Of a stretch of DNA of 5,002 nucleotides, positions 1 through 5,002 are shown piece after piece. Position numbers and translations under genes: made by a program. The notes below the pieces were generated by a model that saw nothing but the letters and a program-made list of their open reading frames with translations, did no database searches and was not told the origin of the DNA. Where the stretch lies: positions 1 to 5,002 of the forward strand of contig VEOV01000334.1 of assembly GCA_012026855.1 (NCBI GenBank), written 5' to 3'. How positions within the stretch are numbered: the first letter of the stretch is position 1; each line of letters begins with the position of its first letter. This DNA is from Geobacter sp. (lineage in GTDB: Bacteria; Desulfobacterota; Desulfuromonadia; Geobacterales; DSM-12255).

Positions 1-1
1 G

Positions 2-328
2 CGCACCCTGCGGGAACTGGGGGGCGATTCGGTGCCGCTCAACTTCCTCAACCCGATCGAAGGGACCAAGCTGGCCGGCAGCAGCCTGATCACCCCCCAG
101 GAGTGCCTGATAACCATCGCCATCTACCGGCTGCTCATGCCTGAAAAGAAGATCACCGTCTGCGGCGGCCGGGAGAAGAACCTGCGGGACCTGCAGTCCT
201 GGATGTTCTTTGCCGGAGCCAACGGCACCATGATCGGCAACTACCTGACCACCACCGGCCGGAACGTGGCTGACGACTGGCAGATGCTCACAGACCTGGA
301 ACTGGCAACGGAGGGGTGCTGTGGATAG
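2..328 (+). CDS. bioB: Biotin synthase BioB, C-terminal part (5' end outside window)
   Basis: This is the last 108 codons of biotin synthase, the radical-SAM enzyme that inserts sulfur into dethiobiotin to make biotin. The open frame runs in from the left edge, so the CxxxCxxC radical-SAM cluster motif is not visible. The recognisable BioB parts are the NFLNPIEGTKL strand (codons from about position 41), the CGGRE segment (161-175), and the AGAN...NYLTTTGR segment near the end of the barrel. Aligning on GRE, E. coli has VRLSAGRE where this protein has ITVCGGRE. The arginine known in E. coli (Arg260) as a ligand of the auxiliary cluster is therefore replaced by threonine, and a cysteine lies two residues later. 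The tail ends in Cys-Cys-Gly. The stop overlaps the bioD start by 8 nt. The family assignment is firm; the cluster type is uncertain. Confidence 0.94.
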   Translation, partial: RTLRELGGDSVPLNFLNPIEGTKLAGSSLITPQECLITIAIYRLLMPEKKITVCGGREKNLRDLQSWMFFAGANGTMIGNYLTTTGRNVADDWQMLTDLELATEGCCG

Positions 329-1076
329 GTTCGAGCGACTTACCGGCCAGCCGAAAGCAATCAAAGGGATCATCATCACCGGCACCGACACCGGCGTGGG
401 AAAAACCGTGGCAGCGGCCGCGCTGGCAAGGCTGCTGCGGGACAAAGGGGTCAATGTCGGCGTCATGAAGCCGGTCACCAGCGGCTGCGATTCCCGTGAC
501 GGCCAACTGTTCTCCGCCGATGCCGAACTGCTTGCCTTTGGCGCCGGCATAGAAGTCAGTCAGGAAGTCGCCCCCTACCTGCTGAAAGAGCCGATCGCCC
601 CGTCGGCTGCCGCGGAAATGGAGCGGGTCAGGGTTGAGTTCTCCCGCATCCTGGCCGCCTATCACCGCCTGGCCGACCAGCATGACTTCATCATCGTCGA
701 AGGGGCCGGCGGACTCATGGTCCCCCTCTCCGGCGGCCTGCTGGTGGCCGATCTGGTCAAGCTGCTGGGGCTGCCGCTCCTGGTGGTGGCCCGGCCTGGC
801 CTCGGCACCGTCAACCACACCGTGCTGACCACCTTTGTTGCCAGGCAGCTGGAGCTGGATGTCCGGGGGGTGCTGATCAACGGCTATCCCGAGGCCCCCT
901 CCCTGGCCGAGTCCACGGCGCCCCACCTGATCGACTCCCTCTCCGGCGTGCCGCTCCTGGGGCGGCTCCCGAGGATCGACGCGAAAGATGAGCAGGAAAC
1001 CGTCGTTGCCCTGGCAGCCTGGCTTGGCAAGCAACCGGCCACCCGCATTCTTCTCAGGGAGATCGGCTGTGAATAG
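321..1076 (+). CDS. bioD: ATP-dependent dethiobiotin synthetase BioD
   Basis: BioD carboxylates 7,8-diaminopelargonate and closes the ureido ring, using ATP and CO2, to give dethiobiotin in the cytoplasm. The 251-residue product shows the P-loop GTDTGVGKT (21-29), the MKPVTSG motif (49-55) whose lysine matches the catalytic Lys37 of E. coli, an EPIAPS substrate-loop motif (90-95), and the VEGAGG strand-loop (126-131) of the P-loop fold. The start is GTG at 321, preceded by GGAGGGG at 310-316. No other ATG, GTG or TTG lies in frame between it and the P-loop, so this start is well supported. It gives about ten more N-terminal residues than E. coli BioD. The gene overlaps bioB by 8 nt (GTGGATAG) and bioA by 8 nt (GTGAATAG), so it is the middle gene of a bioBDA operon and is probably translationally coupled on both sides. 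Confidence 0.96.
   Translation: MDRFERLTGQPKAIKGIIITGTDTGVGKTVAAAALARLLRDKGVNVGVMKPVTSGCDSRDGQLFSADAELLAFGAGIEVSQEVAPYLLKEPIAPSAAAEMERVRVEFSRILAAYHRLADQHDFIIVEGAGGLMVPLSGGLLVADLVKLLGLPLLVVARPGLGTVNHTVLTTFVARQLELDVRGVLINGYPEAPSLAESTAPHLIDSLSGVPLLGRLPRIDAKDEQETVVALAAWLGKQPATRILLREIGCE
1056..1061 (+). promoter_or_regulatory. Ribosome binding site fixing the bioA start
   Basis: AGGGAG lies 7 nt before the GTG at 1069. It supports this GTG as the bioA start rather than the in-frame ATG at 988, which lies deep inside bioD and would add 27 residues with no BioA character. Confidence 0.7.
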
Positions 1077-2430
1077 TTATTCAACCAGAGAGCTGCAGCA
1101 GTTTGACAAGGAATTTGTCTGGCACCCGTTCACCCAGATGCAGGAGTGGCAGGCCGGGGTTCACCCGGTCATAGTGCGCGGCGAAGGCTCCTGGCTGATC
1201 GACAGTGACGGTAATCGCTACATCGACGGTGTTGCCAACATGTGGACCAATGTCCATGGCCACAGCCACCCGGTCATCAATGAAGCTATCAAGCAGCAGC
1301 TGGACAAACTGGAGCACTCAACGCTCCTTGGACTGGCCGGCGAACTGCCGTCAATCCTGGCCAAGCGGCTGGTTGACATCGCCCCCAAAGGGCTCTGCAA
1401 GGTGTTCTACTCTGACAACGGCTCCACCGCCGTGGAGATCGGCATCAAGATGGCCTTCCAGTATTGGCAGCACCTGGGGAGACCGGAAAAGACCAGGTTC
1501 ATCTCCCTGAAGAACGCCTACCACGGCGACACCATCGGCGCCGTCAGCGTGGGGGGCATCGACATCTTCCATGAAGTCTTCCGTCCCCTGCTCTTCCCCA
1601 CCATCCAGGCCCCCTCCACCTGCTGCTACCGCTGCGAGCTGTCACCGGAGCGGGACTGCAGCCGCTGCCACAAGGAGTGCCTGCTGGAGCTGGAGAAGAT
1701 CATGGCCGCCAATGCCCATGTAACTGCAGGTCTGGTCATGGAGCCGCTCCTGCAGGGGGCCGGCGGAATGATCGTCCAGCCGGCCGGCTATCTGGCCAAG
1801 GTGCGGGAGCTGTGCGACCGCTACGACATCCTGCTCATCCTCGATGAGGTGGCCACTGGCTTCGGCCGCACCGGCGCCATGTTCGCCTGCGACCATGAGT
1901 CGGTCACGCCGGACATCATGGCCCTCTCCAAAGGAATCACCGGCGGCTACCTGCCGTTGGCAGCCACCATGACCACCCAAAAGGTCTACGACGCCTTTCT
2001 CGGCGAATACCGCGAACTGAAGACCTTCTTCCACGGCCACACCTTCACCGGCAACCCCCTGGCCTGCGCCGCCGCCCTGGCCAGCCTCGACCTGTTCGAG
2101 ACCACCGGCTTGCTGGCAACCCTGCCGGCAAAGATCGCCTACCTGCAGACCCGACTGGCAGCGCTGCTGACCATCGAGACCGTCGGCGATGTGCGCCAGT
2201 GCGGCATGGCCGCCGGCATCGAGCTGGTGCGGGACAAAGGGGGCGAACCCTATGCCTGGGAGGAGCGTGTCGGGGTGCAGGTCTGCCTGGAAGCGAGGAA
2301 GCACGGCCTGTTCCTGCGGCCGCTGGGTAACGTCATCGTCGTCTTCCCCCCACTGGCCATCACCATGGATGAGCTCAAGCTGCTCATAGACGGCATCGAA
2401 GCAGCCATCAAGGCGGTGACCTGCCCGTAA
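1069..2430 (+). CDS. bioA: Adenosylmethionine-8-amino-7-oxononanoate (or lysine-type) aminotransferase BioA
   Basis: A class III PLP-dependent aminotransferase that converts KAPA to DAPA, the antepenultimate step of biotin synthesis. The product is 453 residues from the GTG at 1069. Visible landmarks are WHPFTQM (18-24), the WTNVHGHSHP substrate region (59-68), the SDNGSTAVE PLP-phosphate loop (115-123), YHGDT (151-155), the cofactor-ring aspartate in DEVATGFGRTG (Asp259), the Schiff-base lysine in SKGITGGYLP (Lys288), FHGHTFTGNP (321-330), and the carboxylate-binding RPLG arginine (Arg417). E. coli BioA uses S-adenosylmethionine as amino donor and has WHPYT, whereas the Phe here matches the Bacillus protein as I recall it, which uses lysine. 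The donor is therefore uncertain. Residues 185-204 hold six cysteines (CC-x2-C-x7-C-x2-C-x3-C), possibly a metal site. The gene is last in the bioBDA operon and overlaps bioD by 8 nt. Confidence 0.96.
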   Translation: MNSYSTRELQQFDKEFVWHPFTQMQEWQAGVHPVIVRGEGSWLIDSDGNRYIDGVANMWTNVHGHSHPVINEAIKQQLDKLEHSTLLGLAGELPSILAKRLVDIAPKGLCKVFYSDNGSTAVEIGIKMAFQYWQHLGRPEKTRFISLKNAYHGDTIGAVSVGGIDIFHEVFRPLLFPTIQAPSTCCYRCELSPERDCSRCHKECLLELEKIMAANAHVTAGLVMEPLLQGAGGMIVQPAGYLAKVRELCDRYDILLILDEVATGFGRTGAMFACDHESVTPDIMALSKGITGGYLPLAATMTTQKVYDAFLGEYRELKTFFHGHTFTGNPLACAAALASLDLFETTGLLATLPAKIAYLQTRLAALLTIETVGDVRQCGMAAGIELVRDKGGEPYAWEERVGVQVCLEARKHGLFLRPLGNVIVVFPPLAITMDELKLLIDGIEAAIKAVTCP

Positions 2431-2458
2431 ACACCCATCAGCCCCCGTCAAATCCGGC

Positions 2459-2487
2459 TTGACAGGAGTTCACTCCCAAGGTATCGT
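2459..2487 (+). promoter_or_regulatory. Candidate sigma-70 promoter after bioA
   Basis: A perfect -35 box TTGACA (2459-2464) is followed, after exactly 17 nt, by TATCGT (2482-2487), which matches 4 of 6 bases of the -10 consensus. Transcription would start near A2494. The spacer holds a short palindrome, GGAGT-TC-ACTCC (2465-2476), that could be an operator. The promoter would drive the leader at 2494-2593 and, by readthrough, lepB. It is a pattern match only, and chance occurrence is possible. Confidence 0.42.
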
Positions 2488-2545
2488 GAGCCAACTTTTA
2501 TGTGATGAGGCCAATGATGGCAATTAGGGGAGAGCTGAAAATTTT

Positions 2546-2593
2546 GCAGCCGCAGTACCGGTGAAAGCCGATGCTGCGGCTGTTTGCGTTTTT
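2546..2593 (+). terminator. Rho-independent terminator between bioA and lepB
   Basis: A 9-bp perfect GC-rich stem pairs CAGCCGCAG (2547-2555) with CTGCGGCTG (2574-2582). It is extended inside by CGG/CCG (2559-2561 with 2568-2570) around a TGAAAG loop, and followed by a T-rich run, TTTGCGTTTTT (2583-2593). It lies 115 nt after the bioA stop and about 55 nt before lepB. It can end the bioBDA transcript, attenuate transcription into lepB, or both. Confidence 0.82.
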
Positions 2594-2637
2594 GAATGGG
2601 AACGGAATTAAGTATTGTATCCCCAGGAATTACCGAA

Positions 2638-2643
2638 AAGGAA
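2638..2643 (+). promoter_or_regulatory. Ribosome binding site fixing the lepB start
   Basis: AAGGAA ends 4 nt before the ATG at 2648 and favours that start over the in-frame TTG at 2615. The peptide beginning MNKPRKWW gives a normal N-terminus with basic residues before a membrane segment. Confidence 0.65.
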
Positions 2644-2647
2644 TGTT

Positions 2648-3523
2648 ATGAATAAACCAAGAAAGTGGTGGGTGGCAGGCTTATGGAATCTTGTTCATCC
2701 TGGGATAGGACAGGTCTACAATGGCCAGGCGAGAAAAGGCATGATATTTCTCTTCTTGACCAACTTATTACTCCCATTTCTGTTTCTGAAATCCCTGACT
2801 TTATACTTAAACACTCTGTCAATGAGTGTATTAGTTACGGTTGTTCTTGTTGCGTTAGCCTACGTCATTGTCGCTGTTACAGATGCTGTGCGAGTCGCAC
2901 GCAGACTTCAAAGCGACTACCAGCCGAAGAAATATAATAAATGGTATGTGTATGTCGGCATTGCAGTAGCCGCCACAGTGGTAGCTGCAAACCTTCCAAG
3001 TCTTGATCTGGGCAGAGAAACCATTAGAAGCAAATACATGCAGGCCTATAAGATCCCCTCTGGAAGTATGGAGCCGACCATACTTAATGGTGACCATATT
3101 CTCGTTGACCAACGCCAAACTGCACGCACTCCAAACCGTGGTGACATTATCATTTTTAAGTATCCAGAAGATGAAACAAAAGACTTTGTCAAAAGAGTTG
3201 AGGGCATTAGCGGGGACATCGTCGAAATACGTGATAAATCGTTATTTATCAACAACAAGCCAGTTGTCGAAGATCAGGTGGTTCATTTAGAGAAAGATAT
3301 TCTCAAGAAGGAACAGAATCCACGTGACAACTTTGGGCCAGTCACAGTGCCAAAAGATTCGTACTTTGTAATGGGTGACAACCGAGATCGTGCCTACGAC
3401 AGCAGATTTTGGGGATTTGTGGATAAATCTAAGGTAAAGGGAACCGCTCGTCAAATCTATTGGTCATGGGACCGTAAGAACTCAAATGTGAGATGGGACA
3501 GACTTGGCCGAAAGATCCTGTGA
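2648..3523 (+). CDS. lepB: Type I signal peptidase with extra N-terminal membrane segments
   Basis: A membrane-bound S26-family serine protease that removes signal peptides from exported proteins on the outer face of the inner membrane. The product is 291 residues. The catalytic Ser140 lies in PSGSMEPT, and the general-base Lys182 lies in DFVKRVEGISGD after the RGDIIIFKYP strand (164-173). The C-terminal signature is GDNRDRAYDSRFWG (243-256). Before the catalytic domain are a PGIGQVYNGQARKG motif (18-31), which resembles the turn of TM2-type domains, and hydrophobic stretches at about 32-50, 56-80 and 99-117. The last of these would be the usual anchor just before the active site. The gene is clearly more AT-rich than its neighbours (about 43% GC in one 60-nt row) and uses codons such as TTA and AGA freely, which suggests transfer. 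It stands alone: after a terminator and convergent with the E2 gene. No obvious dedicated substrate is adjacent. Confidence 0.93.
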   Translation: MNKPRKWWVAGLWNLVHPGIGQVYNGQARKGMIFLFLTNLLLPFLFLKSLTLYLNTLSMSVLVTVVLVALAYVIVAVTDAVRVARRLQSDYQPKKYNKWYVYVGIAVAATVVAANLPSLDLGRETIRSKYMQAYKIPSGSMEPTILNGDHILVDQRQTARTPNRGDIIIFKYPEDETKDFVKRVEGISGDIVEIRDKSLFINNKPVVEDQVVHLEKDILKKEQNPRDNFGPVTVPKDSYFVMGDNRDRAYDSRFWGFVDKSKVKGTARQIYWSWDRKNSNVRWDRLGRKIL

Positions 3524-3541
3524 GAGTTCAACCATCGGCAA

Positions 3542-3581
3542 CAGCGGTCAAGCCGCTGGTGCCTCACCACCGTTGGCACCA
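3542..3581. repeat. Adjacent small inverted repeats between the convergent genes
   Basis: Two hairpins that share bases 3557-3558 lie in the 75-nt gap between the lepB and E2 stop codons: CAGCGG/CCGCTG (3542-3547 with 3553-3558, 5-nt loop) and TGGTGCC/GGCACCA (3557-3563 with 3575-3581). They cannot both form fully. Neither is followed by a good T-run on either strand, so a role as a shared transcription end for both genes is possible but weakly supported. Confidence 0.35.
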
Positions 3582-3598
3582 ACCACTAAATAATATCG

Positions 3599-4777
3599 TC
3601 AGACACTCTCGATGAACAGGCGGGCCGGGTCTTCCAGGTAATGGACCACCTTTGCCAGGAAGCGGGCGGCATCGGCGCCATCGCTGATGCGGTGATCAAA
3701 GGTAAGTGAGAGGGGGAGAATGCGGCGAATGGCCAGCTCCCCCTGGTGGACCCAGGGGCGCTGGGCAATGCGGCCGAAACCGAGGATGGCCACGTCTGGC
3801 CGGTTGATGATCGGCGTGGCAAACAGGCCGCCGTAGTGGCCGTAGTTGGTGATGGTGAAGCTGTTCCCCTGCAGTTCCTCCAGGGCGATGGTCCGGGTCC
3901 TGGCACGCTCCTCCAGCCGCTGCAGCTCCCCTGCCAGATCGATGATGCTCTTCCGGTCCACATCGCGGAGCACCGGCACCATCAGCCCGTCGCCGGTCTC
4001 AACGGCGATGCCAAAATGGTAATGCTGCTTGATGATGACCGTCTCCGTGGCGCTGTCAATGGCTGCATTGAAGCGAGGGAACTCCTTCAGAGCATGCTGG
4101 GTCGCCTTGATGAAAAAGGGGAGCATGGTCAGGTGAGTCCCCATGGCCTCCATGTCGGGCTGCTCCCGCTGGCGCAGCTCCCACAACTCGGTCAGGTCGA
4201 CCTCTTCCATGACCGTGACCGCAGCCGCTTCCCGCTGGGAGAGGAGCACGTTGCGGGCAATGGTCCGCCGCAGCCCTTTCAGCGGCTGCCGCTCCACCGG
4301 GCCAAAGTCTGGCGTGACAGCTGCCCCTGCCAGCTGGACAGAGCTCTCCAGGTCGGCCAGGCTGATGCTGCCGCGGGGGCCGCTACCGGTGACCTGCTGC
4401 AGGTCGATGCCCCGCTCCCGGGCCAGCTTGCGCACCTGGGGAGTGGCACGGACCTCACCTTCCCGGCTCGGGGATAGCTCGGGGGCTTCAGGGAGTTCGC
4501 CGACGATGCCGACTTTGCGGCTTGGCGACGGCTCTTCGGCCGTATCAAGGATGGTCAGCAGCAGCTCCCCCACCCTGTCAGTCTCCCCCTCCTGCCTCAG
4601 GATGCTGCCGATGGTTCCGGCCCTTGGTGATGGGATATCCACCACCGCCTTGTCGGTTTCCACCTCGACGAGCGGCTGGTGTTCGACGACCTTGTCGCCC
4701 GGCTTTACCAGCCACTTGCGCAGCTCAGCCTCGACAATCCCTTCCCCCAGATCGGGGAAATTCAGTGCAAATGCCAT
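3599..4777 (-). CDS. Dihydrolipoyl acyltransferase (E2) of a 2-oxoacid dehydrogenase complex, pdhC-like
   Basis: The E2 core takes the acyl group from E1 onto its lipoyl arm and passes it to coenzyme A. The 392 residues show a single lipoyl domain (about 1-77) with the lipoylated Lys43 in VETDKAVV, a linker with two SPSR motifs (84-87 and 102-105), a peripheral subunit-binding domain (about 109-144: RATPQVRKLARERG, then GSGPRGSI), and a trimer-forming catalytic domain (about 160-392). The catalytic domain has NYGHYGG (311-317) and the active-site DHRISDG with His362 and Asp366. This is a normal layout for a one-lipoyl E2. The start is the ATG at 4775-4777, with GGAG 7 nt upstream inside the end of the E1-beta gene. 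The substrate (pyruvate, branched-chain 2-oxoacids or acetoin) cannot be decided by eye. No E3 gene follows, because the next gene lies on the opposite strand. Confidence 0.94.
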   Translation of the reverse strand: MAFALNFPDLGEGIVEAELRKWLVKPGDKVVEHQPLVEVETDKAVVDIPSPRAGTIGSILRQEGETDRVGELLLTILDTAEEPSPSRKVGIVGELPEAPELSPSREGEVRATPQVRKLARERGIDLQQVTGSGPRGSISLADLESSVQLAGAAVTPDFGPVERQPLKGLRRTIARNVLLSQREAAAVTVMEEVDLTELWELRQREQPDMEAMGTHLTMLPFFIKATQHALKEFPRFNAAIDSATETVIIKQHYHFGIAVETGDGLMVPVLRDVDRKSIIDLAGELQRLEERARTRTIALEELQGNSFTITNYGHYGGLFATPIINRPDVAILGFGRIAQRPWVHQGELAIRRILPLSLTFDHRISDGADAARFLAKVVHYLEDPARLFIESV

Positions 4778-4778
4778 G

Positions 4779-5002
4779 TCAGTACTCCATGACCGCCTCG
4801 ATGGCGGCCTCGATCTGCGCCGCTGTCGGCAAATAGTATTTTTCCAGCCTAGGAAGCGGCATGACCACGTCCGGCGCCGCCACCCTCAGCACCGGCCCTT
4901 TCAGGTGCATGATCCCCTCTTCGGCAACCGTTGCGGCGATCTCCGCACCAAAGCCGCCGGTCTTGACCGCCTCATGGGCAATGACCAGCCGGCCGGTCTT
5001 CC
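4779..5002 (-). CDS. 2-oxoacid dehydrogenase E1 component, beta subunit, C-terminal part (5' end outside window)
   Basis: The last 73 residues of an E1-beta subunit, the thiamine-diphosphate-dependent decarboxylase partner of the adjacent E2. Reading the minus strand from the right edge gives KTGRLVIAHEAVKTGGFG, matching the HEA...TGGFGAEI signature of the transketolase C-terminal domain in alpha2-beta2 type E1 enzymes. VLRVAAPDVVMPLP and the LEKYYLP C-terminal segment follow, and the tail ends VMEY. The stop TGA is separated from the E2 ATG by a single base (TGA-C-ATG), and the E2 ribosome binding site lies within its last codons, so the two genes are co-transcribed and probably translationally coupled. 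The piece is too short to tell pyruvate from branched-chain specificity. The gene was found by translating the right edge directly; the 5' end and any promoter lie outside the window. Confidence 0.88.
   Translation of the reverse strand, partial: KTGRLVIAHEAVKTGGFGAEIAATVAEEGIMHLKGPVLRVAAPDVVMPLPRLEKYYLPTAAQIEAAIEAVMEY

Larger units (their letters stand above)
2494..2647 (+). promoter_or_regulatory. Putative lepB 5' leader with internal terminator (or small RNA at about 2494-2593)
   Basis: If the promoter just upstream is real, the transcript opens with about 100 nt ending in an intrinsic terminator, then about 54 nt before the lepB ATG. Structure visible by eye includes a small GCCA-ATGA-TGGC hairpin (2510-2521), and a weak GCTG/CAGC pairing (2534-2537 with 2547-2550) that would compete with the 5' arm of the terminator. 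This layout would suit an attenuated leader or an independent small RNA. I could not match it to any riboswitch class I know. The simpler alternative is that the terminator just ends the biotin operon and lepB uses a weak promoter beyond it, for example TTGAAT (2592-2597) with TATTGT (2613-2618) at a short 15-nt spacing. Confidence 0.3.

Noticed and set aside
288..1034. Long minus-strand open frame opposite bioD
   Set aside because: It is antisense to a gene with clear BioD motifs, its translation has no recognisable domain, and such shadows are expected in GC-rich coding DNA.
988..1068. Upstream ATG start for bioA
   Set aside because: It would overlap bioD by 89 nt and add 27 residues unlike BioA. 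The GTG at 1069 has AGGGAG at good spacing and the same overlap geometry as bioD.
1642..2451. 269-codon minus-strand open frame opposite bioA
   Set aside because: It is a shadow of bioA. Its product is low-complexity Gly/Gln/Asp-rich with no family resemblance, and bioA motifs cover the whole stretch.
2494..2593. Known riboswitch in the lepB leader (c-di-GMP, glycine, fluoride, TPP, cobalamin and SAH considered)
   Set aside because: None of the conserved core sequences of these classes could be found. Only partial chance resemblances (GTGATG, GGGGAGAG) occur.
2615..2647. TTG start for lepB giving 11 more residues
   Set aside because: The extra peptide has no signal-peptidase character, its upstream ribosome site is weaker, and the ATG at 2648 has AAGGAA just before it.
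3746..4477. 243-codon plus-strand open frame opposite the E2 gene
   Set aside because: It is antisense to well-defined E2 domains, with no recognisable domain of its own.
1..5002. CRISPR array, insertion sequence, phage or defence genes
   Set aside because: There are no spaced direct repeats, no transposase or integrase frame and no terminal inverted repeats. All long coding frames are explained by metabolic or secretion genes.

Overview
The window is ordinary bacterial chromosome, mostly GC-rich (a spot-counted row of bioA is about 73% GC). Gene order and protein flavour suggest a Geobacter-like anaerobe (Desulfuromonadota). This is inferred from recalled family resemblance, because no rRNA or other marker gene is present. 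There are six protein-coding regions, two of them cut by the window edges. I see no tRNA or rRNA gene, CRISPR array, insertion sequence or transposase.

Left part (2-2430, + strand): a tight biotin operon, bioB (3' end only), bioD, bioA. Working backwards along the pathway, BioA aminates KAPA to DAPA, BioD closes the ureido ring to give dethiobiotin, and BioB inserts sulfur to give biotin. Both gene junctions are 8-nt overlaps of the form GTGRATAG, so translation is probably coupled. The operon promoter and bioF/bioC are not in view. Two details stand out. The BioB tail lacks the arginine that ligates the auxiliary Fe-S cluster in E. coli. BioA resembles the Bacillus lysine-using type and carries a six-cysteine patch.

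Middle (2431-3598): a 217-nt intergenic stretch with a candidate promoter (TTGACA-17-TATCGT), about 100 nt of potentially structured leader and a clear intrinsic terminator. It is followed by lepB, a type I signal peptidase with extra N-terminal membrane segments. lepB is much more AT-rich (about 43% GC in a sampled row) than its neighbours, which suggests separate acquisition. The leader is the least explained part of the window.

Right part (3599-5002, - strand): the E2 dihydrolipoyl acyltransferase gene, with the 3' end of the E1-beta gene directly upstream, both from a 2-oxoacid dehydrogenase complex (pyruvate or branched-chain type). They are separated by 1 nt and form an operon entering from the right edge. 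E2 converges on lepB across a 75-nt gap that contains small inverted repeats. The lipoyl-dependent enzyme and the biotin genes are both cofactor-related, but nothing in the sequence shows that they are functionally linked.
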